The position numbers and the translations under genes are program-made. Below, in pieces: positions 10,891 through 21,815 of a stretch of 64,000 nucleotides of DNA. Numbering within the stretch: position 1 is the first letter of the stretch; each line of letters opens with the position of its first letter. Origin of the DNA: Margaritifera margaritifera (lineage: Eukaryota > Mollusca > Bivalvia > Unionida > Margaritiferidae); NCBI GenBank assembly GCA_029931535.1, contig JAQPZY010001626.1, positions 3,777,501-3,841,500 on the forward strand, written 5' to 3'. Below the pieces are notes generated by a model, which had not been told where the DNA came from, made no database searches, and saw only the letters and a program-made list of their open reading frames with translations.

Positions 10891-12059
10891 GTAAGTATAA
10901 TGTTTGAAATACATTTCAATAACTTGAAAAGTCATTGTATTCTTGACCAAAAGCCTAATTACTATATCTAGAGAGTATATGCTGATTCCATTCACAGTTT
11001 AATTGAGTGACTCTTAAATCAAAATGATTCGCCCGAAACCTCAAGTTGTTTGTCAGATTAAATTTATTTTGTTGGGAATACTGATAATTAAACAAATTAA
11101 ATCATCCACTAAATTAAATTTGTAAAATTAAACTATGAATGAATTTCTCAAAATTGTTTTGTTGAGATTACAGAGCTTTTTGCTACAGCTTGACAAGCCG
11201 AGTTATATAGACTTCCCGTCTCGGGGTAGGTGTTTCAAATGGGTCCTTTTTCCTTTCTGGACTGACTGTTTAATTTGGATCCCGACTCCAGTTCTTAAAA
11301 TATGGATATATACACAAACAGACTCTATTTAAGACAACTTATTCAGTCATATATGTGCGACAGATAGAATTCGTATCACCTATTAATATGCTGTGTAAGT
11401 TATTAAAGGACGCTGGAACGTCCTCTTTTCATACGGGTATTTTGGAGCTGTTTTTATTTCTTGAAGTATAAAAGTACTTCCTTGTTGGACTGTCTTTCTC
11501 ATCGGTATTAAGAAACGTTTACCATGATAGTAAAATGGTGTACCTGGAACGTATGCTGTAAATGGAGTGATGTGCATGACAATATTGTATAATGGACTGT
11601 CTTTCCTAATCTATTGCAAGACAAAAGTATGTTGTAATAGGAAAATGGTGTACCCTGCTTTCACGAAGTAAAAGAAGCAGTGTACACGTCAAGAATATAT
11701 TGTTTTCAATGATATGATGTACCTTTTTGTTTTCATATGCATACATAGTTTGGGGGGGGGGGGGTCGACGGAAACGTAAAGAGCATCAGTTTTAAAGCAA
11801 AATGCATACTCTAAAAAGTAACTATAAATAATTTACTTTAAACATACTGATCTTATTTGCTCCATAGACATCAATCTTAAGTCAGATATGAGTGATCTCA
11901 ATATTGACTTAATGAATGACCGGCAAAGTAAATAGAATGATGTAATACAACTAGGGTATGTGCTATTTGTATTTACCTCTCCGTTTATAGCTTTGTTAGA
12001 TTTTAGTGATTATTTGTTGATTATGGGGAGTTGGTGTTTAGAAGATATTTCTCAAACCG
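10891..12059 (+). other. Start of intron 2, with a 100-bp imperfect tandem duplication
   Basis: No gene seen. About 11,484-11,585 and 11,592-11,695 are diverged copies of one ~100-bp segment, both with GGACTGTCTTTC and AAAATGGTGTACC. On the minus strand the first gives an open stretch with VPGTPFYYHGKRFLIPMRKT, and the second a broken version with GTPFSYY. This may be a fragment of an unknown transposon protein. A G-run lies at 11,752-11,763. Confidence 0.5.
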
Positions 12060-12077
12060 AGTAATTAGCCAATTTCG

Positions 12078-12365
12078 AGGAGCAGAAGTAGTTATATGTG
12101 GCTCTTGAGATCCAAACGGGAATTAACATTAGCCCATAGGTTTACATTATGGGCCTCTTGAGAGCCAAACGGGAAATCCTATGTTACAATTCTCCATAAG
12201 TTTAACATTGAGGGTAAATGGTAACATTGTTAGAAGTGGTTGATCTCAATTGGGGTTACATGGTGACATTGTTCGAGTTGACCTCAAATATTGCCAATGC
12301 CGATTGAGAGCCAAACGGGAAATCGTATGTTAAAATTGTATCCATAGGTTAAAATATATTGATAT
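12078..12365 (+). repeat. Left inverted-repeat arm
   Basis: The reverse complement is found at 18,470-18,805. The arm contains several sub-repeats ending in AAACGGGAA(A/T), with blocks beginning GGTAACATTG or GGTGACATTG. The right arm has one extra sub-repeat copy. Confidence 0.75.
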
Positions 12366-13250
12366 ACAATCCAACACACACCCCTACTATCTAACGAAAA
12401 GGGTAGGAGTGTTTATACACACACGTTATAGTTACATACATACAAACATACTATCACACAAGACGGGAGTAGGATGTAAAAAGAAGGGGGATAAAATATA
12501 CACACTCTCTCACACAAACACGCTATACTATCACACAATGGTAGGAGTATTTATAGACAAGTAATACGTTCACACATACAAACACACTAGCACATAAGGG
12601 TAGGAGTGTTTATAGACGCACACTATACTTACATACATATAAACATACTATCCAACGAAAAGGGTAAGAGTATTCGTATACACTCTATACTTACATTTAT
12701 ACAACTGGGGGTCCACGGGAAATGTAATGTTAAAATTATTAGATGCTATTGGACATATACCCTACTATCCAGCACCTAGTTTTTTTTTTATTACAATCCC
12801 AAAAATACCCTACTATCGAGCAACTGCTTTATGATTACAATCCAACACACCCCATACTATCCAGCACCCGCTTTTGATATACTATCTCATACACATCCTA
12901 CTATCCAACGAAAAGGCTAGGTGCTTAGAGACGCACGCTATACTTTCATACATACAAACATACTATCACGTAAGGGTTTGAGTATGTATACACACGCGAT
13001 ACATACATATTAACATACTCTATACACACGCTATACTTACATACAAGCGTACTATCACACAAGAGGGGGTAAATAGGATGTAAATGAACGGGATGAAATA
13101 TACACACACACTATCACACACAAACAAATTGTAGTAGTGTCAATACATACGTACACACAAACATACTATCACACTACACCAAAGCAATGGGCAGTAGTGT
13201 TTATATACATACTATACCCACAAACACAAGAAGGGGTAAGGTTTTTAACA
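12366..13250. repeat. Irregular minisatellite tract, left arm
   Basis: Repeating blocks include ACTATCCAACGAAAAGGG, AGGGTAGGAGTGTTTATA, CACACGCTATACTTACATAC and ACATACTATCACACAAG, spaced 30-80 bp apart without a strict period. The same blocks appear in the same orientation at 15,680-15,840 and 16,862-17,280, and inverted at 17,640-18,018. Confidence 0.7.
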
Positions 13251-13860
13251 AATAGGAAGAGACCTTCATGACCCAAGATTTCGAAACCTTCTATGACTAC
13301 ATCGACGTTCACCACTGAGACGCCAGCAGCATCAGCAGTTACTACTACCACTACCAAAGCAGGGACAGCAGCAGCAGGACTATTACTTGGCCGTGGAAAA
13401 GGATTCAGACAGTTACAACTGATGATGTTATGTTCATAATTCTTTTTGCTATTAAAAAAAAAAAAAAAAAAGCCAACTGTTTATTTCAGGGCCACTTATA
13501 TCTCGTAGAAAAGAGATACTACTCAATGATTCAAAAATCAAGTACAACTTTAATCCCTCCATGATACAAGATGTGCGTGTGTGTGAGTATGTTTGAGTAT
13601 CTTATCCATACTAAAATCAACAACAACAAAAAATGACGAAAAAGATACAGGTTTTTTTTTTTTTTTTTTTTATTTGGGGGGGGGGGGCGTATATTCTCGT
13701 GAAATCAGAATCACAATAAAATTTCATAGCACATCTCAAAAGTCCATTTTCTTCTTTCTTTCCATGTCTGTCCCTTTTTTTATTTCTTTACTGGCAAGGG
13801 TTCTTCCTTTTCTCCTTCAATTTCTTCTTCTGTTTCTGTTTCCAAACGCCCCTCCTTCTC
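13251..13860. other. Interior of the inverted-repeat element, possible coding remnant
   Basis: A plus-strand reading at about 13,275-13,430 gives a Thr/Ala-rich peptide (with KAGTAAAGLLLGRGKGFRQL) that looks protein-like but has no start codon I would trust. It ends at TAA. T-runs and G-runs (13,451-13,470; 13,653-13,688) follow. Function unknown. Confidence 0.3.
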
Positions 13861-14150
13861 CTTCTCCTTGCTCTCTTTTTTTTTTTTTGGGGGGGGGGGC
13901 ACTTTGAAGACCAATGTCCTTTTTCTTGACACTGATAACATGTATCTTTACTTTTGTCTATCTTTTCTCATATATTTCCTTTTCTTTGACGTTGTGGACA
14001 TTCTGGAGCCCAATGTTCTGTCTCTTATCTCGAGTGGAGTAGTCAATAGTCTTGTTCGAACTGAACTTTCTAATGGCCCTCTGTAAATCTCTGACGAGAA
14101 GGGCGATCTGTTTTGACACTTCCATCTTCACAGATTGAAAACCGAATGAG
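13861..14150 (-). pseudogene. Zinc-knuckle (CCHC) peptide remnant, gag-like
   Basis: At 13,940-13,899 the minus strand reads CYQCQEKGHWSSKC, an exact C-x2-C-x4-H-x4-C zinc knuckle. In the same frame upstream (about 14,030-13,985) EHWAPECPQRQRK keeps the H-x4-C half of a second knuckle. Another minus-strand frame (about 14,125-14,030) gives MEVSKQIALLVRDLQRAIRK. Such knuckles are typical of retrotransposon Gag and some transposon proteins. Frameshifts and stops separate the parts, so it is broken. It is the only recognisable domain intrinsic to the inverted-repeat element. Confidence 0.55.
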
Positions 14151-14179
14151 TGTATTCTCGTAGGGTGAGGGGCTTTCTC

Positions 14180-14188
14180 TATATATAG
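14180..14188 (+). promoter_or_regulatory. Possible TATA box
   Basis: TATATATAG lies in a GC-richer context (ctctatatatagggagag), about 80 bp before the exon-like frame at 14,261. Motif only; no initiation evidence. Confidence 0.25.
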
Positions 14189-14260
14189 GGAGAGAGATGG
14201 AACCCAGTCAAATTAAATTTGAATGATCTATTATCATGAAATAATCATAAATTTCAATAG

Positions 14261-14574
14261 AGAAACCAGAAGCCAAGCAACGACGACGTTCTGTGTCACC
14301 CAACACTCTCCAAGAAGTGTTGTCAAAAGTTCACGATAGCGATTTTGAAGAAGACATGATTGACCCATATCCAACACTATCTACCTCCACTGGACGGAGA
14401 GAGTCAAGATCAGCCAAGAAAGAAAGTCGTTCGGTAGCTCGTGAAAATTATTTTCACATTCCAGCTACCCAAACAGTGGCTTCCAGAAACCTTAGAACGA
14501 CAGTTAAACTCCCAATGGTTGTCATGTCTTTGCATGTACTTTTCATAAGTTTGTCACAAAGAATCTGTTGGTAA
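14261..14574 (+). CDS. Exon-like open frame, function unknown
   Basis: The frame is open from just after an AG dinucleotide (tttcaatag|AGAAACC, a weak acceptor) to the stop at 14,572-14,574. It contains KPEAKQRRRSVSPNTL, an acidic DSDFEEDMIDPYP block, then an RS-rich stretch (GRRESRSAKKESRS). Base composition is less AT-rich than the surroundings. There is no ATG near the left edge, so if real it is an internal or downstream exon, or part of a transposon ORF. The opposite strand is also partly open. I cannot name it. Confidence 0.3.
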
Positions 14575-15420
14575 ACGAAAACTGACACACACACGACATG
14601 GCTTACAAAAATCTAAGGAATCATCTCGTCTTGTGGAATCAGTTCTTTTAAAAGTACTTGGTAATCCACTAAGTCTTGAACAGTGTCTGTCGACTTTCTT
14701 CCATGGAATTTGGTGTAACACTGATGACAGAAGTCGTGGCATGGCGTGTTTTATAAAGTCTTCGCAGTTGATCAATATCTAACCATTTCAACATTTTCAA
14801 AGTAATCAGTCTTCTTTTAGCATTCGGAAGTCATGATTAAAAAGTCTATGCCGTTTCTGATGCAATTATTCTTTGCGGTTCACTTGAATCTGTACAAAGT
14901 AGTTGTAAATGCGTTCTCGCAGCTCAGGAGTTAGATTCTGAATGTGCTCTTCTAAACTGTCCATTTACAGGAATATCTTCCGACCATTTGAACATTTTCA
15001 AACTAATCAGCTTTTCTATAGCATTCATATATCAATGTTTAAAACATCTATGTCGTAGAGGATGCAATTGTTCTTTTTGTAAACAGTAAATGTTCAAACC
15101 TCACAAACGTGAAACTTTCTTGATATTGGTACGAATATGTTACCCACAAGCTCTAGTGTAGGTATATCCTACTATCAAATGGCTTTCTTAATATTTATGA
15201 AAATAAAAATGTCGCGTCTCACTTGTAATAAAATGTTTATTATTGGTAAAAACAATCTATTAATTCTAAAGCATAAACTAGATATATTGACAACTCTGCT
15301 AGTGGTCAAAGCTTAGAGGGGTTGTAGGTCGAGAAAAATATACAAAGAACGGATATGCAAAAAGTCTAGTCCACGGAAATTGATTTACTAAAGCCCTAAT
15401 TCCAGTAAGTCTGTAATATA
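14575..15420 (-). pseudogene. Minus-strand coding-like remnants with two ~100-bp repeats
   Basis: About 14,785-14,885 and 14,985-15,085 are diverged direct repeats sharing ACATTTTCAAA.TAATCAG and GATGCAATT.TTCTTT. Their minus-strand readings are related: EKLISLKMFKWSED and KRRLITLKMLKWLD. Between them, at about 14,965-14,870, the minus strand reads MDSLEEHIQNLTPELRERIY, with an L-x-P-E-L-R pattern loosely like an F-box start. Stops break all frames. This is probably the remains of a transposon-encoded protein of unknown type. Confidence 0.35.
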
Positions 15421-15660
15421 TGAGAATTCTGGACCACTAGTTTTATTTAAACTATGGGAATTTATCATTGAAGTTATGAATTTTGGTTTTGGGTCTATAT
15501 GACCTCTAACGTCAATTTTAATGTTCAAAATGTCTGTAGGTTTTTAACATTATGGATTTCTATGACCTCTAACGTCAATTTAATGTTAAAAACGTTCATA
15601 GGTTTAATAATATGGGTCTCTATGCCCTCTAACGGAAAATTTAACGTTAAAACTACACTT
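15420..15660. repeat. Degenerate tandem repeat, same family as 3,690-4,225
   Basis: Three to four irregular units with AATTTAATGTTAAAAACGTT, CATAGGTTTAATAATATGGG and CCTCTAACG. They share the AATGTTAAAAACGT core with the array near position 4,000. Confidence 0.65.
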
Positions 15661-16290
15661 ACTAACCAATATGCCGTTTCAAGTGACCAATACTCAGTTA
15701 TCTACTATCAAAAACCCAGTTATCTACTGGACAGCACCCACACTATAGCATCAACACTCCGCTTGGGGTGACCATCACCCACTTATCTACTATCCACCAC
15801 ATAGTTATCTGCTATCCAAAAACATAATCAACAATATACTTACATTATTATCTCCCCTTCCCAAAGAGAAAAAAAAGGAAGCATTTGGTCAATATACAAT
15901 ATTTCAACTTATTTACATTGGCATGTTATTCATTTCCTAAAATTAAACATATCAATCTAGTTATTTTCATATTAACTTATTTCTATTTAATTTATATGTC
16001 TTGCTCCATTATTTTCACAGTCAAAGCCTCGGAACTATACAAAAAACCTAACAGCTGGCTATATTTCCTGATTTGCTTGAGAGCATTCAGAGAGTTTATT
16101 TTCTAATGTGTCTGAGAATATTCTAAGAAAATCAAAGTCAAAATAAAACAAGAATCAGATCAATTTCTGAAAGTAGCATTTAAAAAAGCAAACAAAAAAT
16201 ATATACATTTTTACTGATAAAAGGAAAAAAGTGAAAGGATTTTACTGTGAATTGTGTGCTATAGCATACTATCAAATACTATTGAATCTA
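15661..16290. other. Irregular repeats and AT-rich filler
   Basis: 15,661-15,840 has blocks such as CCAGTTATCTACTATC, related to the arm minisatellite. 15,841-16,290 is AT-rich with nothing recognised. Confidence 0.4.
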
Positions 16291-16301
16291 ACTGTGACTC
16301 T

Positions 16302-16862
16302 TTAACTAGTGAAATTATAGACAGCTCTCTTAGCCCATCTATCTCTGGCATCTTTCCATGGATCCAACCACACATCTAGGTTTTTTCCCTTATTCTTGTT
16401 TTTACCAATGACAAAAGCTTCCTTAGCCAGTCTCCCTCTTTCTATTTTCATCGGAACTGGCAGGTCAGTCAAGATTCTCTTCTCCGAACCTTGCAAGTTT
16501 TTGGCGCAAGACAACACCAGTTCCCTATCTACCCAGCAACTGAATCTGATATTAATTGGCGCTGGACCCGGAGCTTTGGTCGGAGTTCTATGCGCATTCA
16601 TAAACCACATTTCATATACTCGTTGCTTGTTAATGCCCAAATCTTTCTCAAGCACTTCCTTGACCACTTGATAGATGTTTTCCTCAGAATCGTTCTGTCT
16701 CACCCCATACAAAAGAAGGTTGTATTTTCTCTCATGTATTTCCATGAAAAGAATTCTCCCCTAAAGATTTTTAACAGATTCTTTTATCTTCTCATCCAGG
16801 GTCCAGAGCTCTTGCTTATTATCATTCTGTAGTTTTGTGACCCTCTCATCACTGAAGTTCAG
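16302..16862 (-). pseudogene. L1-type LINE ORF1 protein fragment
   Basis: The 147-codon minus-strand frame from 16,745 reads like the RNA-recognition-motif core of L1/Tx1-type ORF1 proteins. It shows ERKYNLLLYGV (RNP2-like strand), NAHRTPTKAPGPAPINIRF (the conserved 'H-R-.P-.-K..GP.PI..RF' block) and the basic segment PVPMKIERGRLAKEAF. Upstream, 16,862-16,746 continues in frame as a coiled-coil-like stretch (DERVTKLQNDNKQELW) with one in-frame TAG. Both ends stop abruptly against the arm-type minisatellite, so this is a truncated fragment. In intact elements ORF1 binds the RNA for retrotransposition. Confidence 0.75.
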
Positions 16863-17280
16863 ACTCTCCTCAAACCCTCACTATACCATCAACACACCGT
16901 TTGGAGTGACCAACATCCAGTTATTTACCATCCAGCACCCATTTATCTGCTATTCAGCACTCGCACTATATCAGCAACACGCCGCTGGAGCGACCAATAC
17001 CTCACACTTATTATCCGATACGCTGTTATTGCGACCAACACCCAGTTATCTAATATCCAACACCCCCACATTTATTATCCAACGAAAAGGGGTAGGAATA
17101 TACATAAACTATTCTTACAATGGCACAACTATATTATCACTCAAGCGGCTAGGATGTAAAAGAAGGGGAATGAAGTCACAAAACAGGCACTATCACACAC
17201 AAGTAAGGATAGGAGTGCTTACATACTATACCGACAAAAATACCTATATACTGTAACACACGAGGGTAAGGGTGATTAGG
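16863..17280. repeat. Irregular minisatellite tract, direct copy
   Basis: The same blocks as 12,366-13,250, in the same orientation (ATTATCCAACGAAAAGGGGT, TAGGATGTAAAAGAAGGGG). Confidence 0.65.
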
Positions 17281-17389
17281 AAATTCGGTGCTTTTGTCTG
17301 TTTGCCATCGTAGAGGATGTCGACCATTTTGTTTTTTTTTTTACAAGTTTTAAAGCTCGTACTAACTCTGAACTTGTTTTAGAAGTCAA

Positions 17390-17640
17390 TTTGTTTTTCA
17401 ATCTTCTTTTTCAATTTTTCATTTCAACTTTCATTTTCAAATATAGTTTTCCAAATTTCATTTCTTTAAATTTTCATTTTCAATTTTCATTTTCAATTTT
17501 GCTTTTAATTTTCATTCTTTTAAATCTTCATTTTCAACTTTTCATTTTCAATTTCTATTTTCAAATTTATTTTTTCAAATTGAATTTTTTAGATTTTCGT
17601 TTTTAATATTTTATTTTCAATTTTCATTGTATGTTTGAAT
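17390..17640. repeat. TTTTCA-rich degenerate simple repeat
   Basis: Repeated TTTTCAATTTTCATTTTCAA-like blocks in pyrimidine-rich DNA. The open frame across it is composition-driven, not a gene. Confidence 0.8.
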
Positions 17641-18018
17641 ATATGTAAGTATAGCGTCTGTATCAACACTCTGACCCTTTTCGTTGGATAGTATGTTTGT
17701 ATGTATGTAAGTATAGCGCGTCTATGAAACCTCCTACCCTTTTTGTTGGATAGTAAGGTGTGAGTGTGTGGAAATATTAATAAAAAAGCGGGTGCTGGAT
17801 AGTAAGATGTATGTTGGATTGTAATTGAAAAGTTGCTGAAGGATAGTAGGGTATGTGTTGGATTGCAATAAAAAAACTAGCAGATGGATAGCCGGGTACG
17901 TGTGAGATTGTAATCAAAAAGCAGGTGCTGGATAGTAGGGTGTGTGTGTGGAATAGTAATCAAATAGTAGGTGCTGGACAGAGGGTGTGTGTTAGATAGT
18001 ATCTAAAAACATTCAGCT
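17640..18018. repeat. Irregular minisatellite tract, right arm (inverted)
   Basis: Contains CCCTTTTCGTTGGATAGTA, AGCGGGTGCTGGATAGTA and GATTGTAAT blocks, the reverse complements of the left-arm cores. Unit spacing is about 55-60 bp. Confidence 0.7.
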
Positions 18019-18119
18019 ATACATTTCCGGTCAACCCCTATTTGTATGTACATGTATGTAAGTATAGCTTCTGTATAAATAAAAATACTGTTTTCCTTGG
18101 ATATTATGTTTGTATGTAT

Positions 18120-18450
18120 TGTTACGACTCTAGGTCTTAAAACAATGTAACAGAAAGAAATTGAAACGAACAATGTAAGTAATATCAACAAGCAATTTAT
18201 TTCCCTATAATACAAAGTGAAATTCAAAAGATACTCATTGTGAATCAAATTCCAAATAATCCCAAATATCTTAATCACAAGTCCAAAAATAAAGAATGTT
18301 CCGAATGAGTTCCAATAGTCTTGAATGTCCTGATATACCACAAAGATACACTCCATAATGTCTTTGAATGAGTTCACAAAAATCCAAAGTAATGTATTAA
18401 TCCAAAAGTCAATGAGCACTTTAGTAATTCCAGTGACAATCCCCAAGTTA
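18120..18450. mobile_element. Truncated LTR fragment of the TGTTACGACT superfamily
   Basis: It begins TGTTACGACTCTAGG and continues with AATGTAACAG, as do the LTRs at 47,043, 51,833 and 30,185, but diverges soon after. No matching CA terminus or TSD is visible, and arm sequence resumes by about 18,470. It seems to have landed in the right inverted arm. Confidence 0.55.
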
Positions 18451-18469
18451 ACAGGATTTCCTGTTTGTC

Positions 18470-18805
18470 TCTCAATCGCCATCCACAAGTTAAACCTATG
18501 AATAATTTTAAGATTGTATTTCCCGTTTGGCTCTAAATCGGCATTGGCTCTCAGTCGCCATATTTTAAGGTCAACTCGAATAATGTTACCATGTAACCCC
18601 ATTTGAGGTCAACCACTTCTAACAATGTTACCATAACCCCATTTGAGGTCAACCACTTCTAACAATGTTACCATTTACCCCCAATGGAGAATTTTAATAT
18701 AGGATTTTCCGTTTGACTCTCAATAGGCCCATAATGTAAACCTATGTTCTAGCGTTAATTCCCGTTTGGTTCTCAAGATCCACATATAACTACTAGCAGA
18801 CGTCA
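18470..18805 (-). repeat. Right inverted-repeat arm
   Basis: Reverse complement of 12,078-12,365. It carries one more copy of the block containing CCACTTCTAACAATGTTACC, so the arms differ in sub-repeat number. Predicted to pair with the left arm in single-stranded DNA or read-through RNA. Confidence 0.75.
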
Positions 18806-20100
18806 TAATGAACAATATTCACCAGACTTTATGATAGCATGGATTAGTTTCGTAAAATGGACCTTCCTAATTTGTTAACATAGGGAATTCTCTGGATATT
18901 GTTAGGTATACGTGTTTAGTAATTTGAGATAGGAATAGTTCTTTGTATTAGTTGTTTGAGTCGTGTTTTGTGGTGCATGGCGTAAGGTACCAATATTCTG
19001 CTTGGAAATGATTACTGATGAGTCATAGAAAAGTGAAACAAGAAAAACCATGCAAGTGTGAAATTAGAGTTGTGTGATGTGAGGTCATTAGGCAATTAGA
19101 GGAAAATTATCTGTTGTATTTGACTTCAAGCCAGACTAAAGCAGGTGTTGGTTGATTCGCTCGGTAGTAAGACCCCTTGCGTGTAACAGTATAATCTCAC
19201 TCAAATGATACAGTCCCCTACCAGAGTCACGAACAAGTCGATGACTTTAATCGATCACATTTATTTTTTGAACCTTGAATTTATAATCGAGACATTCGTC
19301 CCAACATATTCTGTTAGTGACCACTATCCAATCTGTACCACAAGAAAAACAAGTTATGGAAACCATTCAAAAAGGCCCATACCACTATAAAGTGCCGATC
19401 CTGTAACCGTCTCCATGAAGATATTTTTTGACCGACTTGAAATAAGCTCTAAGTAATTGTGAAACTACTTTTATAAATCTAGACCTTAATGTAGAACGTT
19501 GGACTGCACTTATTCTTGTAGTCATAAATCGACATGCTCCAATTAAATGCAAAAAGGTCAAGAAAAGTATCCAACCTGACTGATTTAACTCTGAAATAAG
19601 GGAAGATATGAAACTGCGTGATTTCTGTCACAAACGAAGTTAAAAAAAACACAGAAATTTAGTAAAACGTTTAATCGCTAAAGCTAAAGAGAATTGTTTT
19701 TTCAAGATTAATTGAGAATAAAAGTGACTGCAGACAAATATGGAAACATTTTCGTAACTTTAATTCAAGTTTAAAAGTTCAGAATTTCTCATCAGACTTA
19801 AAAACCGGTTGTCATACTAGTACAGAGCCATTAGATATTGCTAGAAACCTAAATACTTTTTTTCACATCATTAACATCAGTACTTGGAGAACATTCCTCT
19901 ACATCACAAGATTTTTCAATCTTTATTTATTTTGTGGAGTCGAAAGTCCCATCTTATATATCATTCCAGATCCCTTACTTATGCGTTCAAGATGTTATAG
20001 ATATTTTAGAGAAATTTGATGACAACAAAGGAACAGGACTAGATGAAATCTCACAAAAATACTCAAACTATCAGTTCTTAGTTGCTGCCATTTCAATTGC

Positions 20101-20810
20101 TTGATAAATACAAATATTGATACTGGAATCTATCCAACTAATCTGACATTAGCCAAAGTGTTCCCAGTCTTTAAACAAGGTGGTAGATCATTAGCAAACA
20201 AGTATGGACTATATCAATTTTACCAACCTTATCTAAACTTTTTGAAAAACACATCGCTCTTCATCGTCCCGATTTTTAAAGAATACAATCTTCTACATAA
20301 CTTACAATCAGGTTTCAGAGAAAAGCATGCATGTCAAGCTGCCCTCACAAAGCTGGTTGATACATGGCTAGCAGTTATTGACGACGGGAAAATAATCGCA
20401 GCAATTTATTTAGATTTTTAAAAAGCGTTTGATTTAGTAGATCATGAAATATTGATGATAAAACTCAAGTCATACAAAATCAGTAATAATTCGCTTGCTT
20501 GGTTTGATTCTTACCTAACAGGAAGGCAAAAGTGTGTTTCTGTAGCCAATGCTACATCTTCTTTGCAATACGTCAAAAGTGCAGTCCCTCAAGGTTCTAT
20601 TATTTGCCCTTTGCTTTTCTACTTTTCATTATTTTTAATGGTTTACCACTTAATATGAATGTCACTGAAACTTATATTTTTTGCGAATGACACAATCTTG
20701 CATGCTATGAGTGATACAATCCCTTCCCTTGAACAAAAGTTACAACAGGACGTTGAGGCTTTTATACTGTGGTGCGAACCCAACAAAATGCAATTAAACA
20801 CAGAATTTTT
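20101..20810 (+). pseudogene. LINE reverse transcriptase, inactivated
   Basis: The RT region of the element at 19,185-21,815. An in-frame TAA lies within LDF*KAFDLVDHE, another stop follows MVYHLI, and Asp-to-Asn is seen in FANDT. Each of these would abolish activity. Confidence 0.85.
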
Positions 20811-21039
20811 TTTATGACAATTGGATCAAGGCTAAGATTACAGAAATTAGAGGATATCAATATAGAGAACTAAACTAAATAAGATAGAAAAACAAAAACC
20901 TTTAGGTGTGATTATCGACAGGCATTTATCGTGAGAAATTCAAATAAAGCATGTGTTTTGCAGTTTCCTCCAGAATAGCCTTATTGAAAATATTGTCTTC
21001 TTATGTGCCATAATCTTTGCTAAAATGTTTTATAATGTA

Positions 21040-21070
<31 letters not shown>

Positions 21071-21782
21071 TGCCTTTGTTTGATTATGGTTGCACCCTAT
21101 GGGGGAATTGCAATGCTACTAATCTTAATCATATAATTCAACTCCAAAAAATAGCCACTAGAATTATTACAATAAAAGACTATCCATCCTCATATTTATT
21201 CGTTAATTTACAGTGGTTGCCTTTTAACTGTGAAGTAAAGTATTTTAAAGCTATTTTGATATATAAATATTTCATAAAATGGATCCGCAATATATCAATG
21301 ATCTCCTAATTCCAGTTTACAATATCCATTTACACAATCTGTGGTCTATTTCGTACTATAATATTAATTTGCCTAAATTCAAACCGACTCTATACAAAAC
21401 ATCTTTTACATATTCCGCAGCAGTGTTATGGAATATCATTCACAATGATATTAAACAAACACAAACACTCTATTCTTTTAAGAACGCGCTTCACAGATTT
21501 CTTCTTTCTGATTATTCCATAGCACAATAAAATTGAGATACCTAACTTGTTACCCCCACCACCTTCCCATCTCCCAAATCCACATGTATATCTTATGTAT
21601 GTTTTATTCTAATGTATGTATGCATATTTTATGATTACATGTGTGTCAAACTCTGTAGTAAGTGCGAGTTTTATTTGTACATATACGTTGCATGCTTAAT
21701 TCTAATATTCTATTATTGAGGATTACATGTAAGATTTGGTTGATTGACTCAGAACCAACATTTATTATCCTCAGAAAATAAA

Positions 21783-21784
<2 letters not shown>

Positions 21785-21813
<29 letters not shown>
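21785..21813. repeat. (TTA)n tail of the LINE
   Basis: About 9 TTA units directly at the 3' end of the LINE, part of its tail rather than an independent microsatellite. Confidence 0.85.
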
Positions 21814-21814
<1 letters not shown>

Positions 21815-21815
21815 G

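Larger units (their letters stand above)
12060..18835. mobile_element. 6.8-kb element bounded by long inverted repeats
   Basis: About 12,078-12,365 and 18,470-18,805 are inverted copies of each other at roughly 85-90% by eye. Both are built of sub-repeats with the core GAGAGCCAAACGGGAAAT and GGTAACATTGTTAGAAGTGG. Inside each arm lies a matching tract of irregular tandem repeats with the core ACTATCCAACGAAAAGGG, direct at 12,366-13,250 and inverted at 17,640-18,018. The interior holds two zinc-knuckle-like motifs on the minus strand (about 13,900-14,030), an exon-like plus-strand frame (14,261), an L1-type ORF1 fragment (16,302) and an LTR fragment (18,120). No transposase was recognised. It could be a foldback-type or DIRS-like element, or a collapsed inverted duplication. 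Confidence 0.5.
19185..21815 (+). mobile_element. CR1/L2-like LINE, 5'-truncated and decayed
   Basis: Plus-strand reading frames, broken by stops and frameshifts, follow LINE order. 19,190-19,385 is the endonuclease C-terminus (PTRVTNKSMTLIDHIY, then SVSDHYPIC). 20,100-20,810 is reverse transcriptase with LDF.KAFDLVDHEIL, the SAVPQGSIICPLLF motif and FANDTIL (consensus F-A-D-D-T; the first catalytic Asp is now Asn). 21,060-21,530 is the C-terminal region (LFDYGCTLWGN, LQWLPF and a terminal WN.....F....FLLSD segment). It ends in AATAAAG(TTA)n, the short tandem 3' tail usual for this group. It lies in intron 2 of the coiled-coil gene, in sense. Not active. Confidence 0.85.

Noticed and set aside
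18003..18602. 199-codon minus-strand open frame with hydrophobic segments
   Set aside because: It crosses three unrelated things (satellite, LTR fragment, inverted arm), so it cannot be one evolved protein. The hydrophobicity comes from AT-rich codons.
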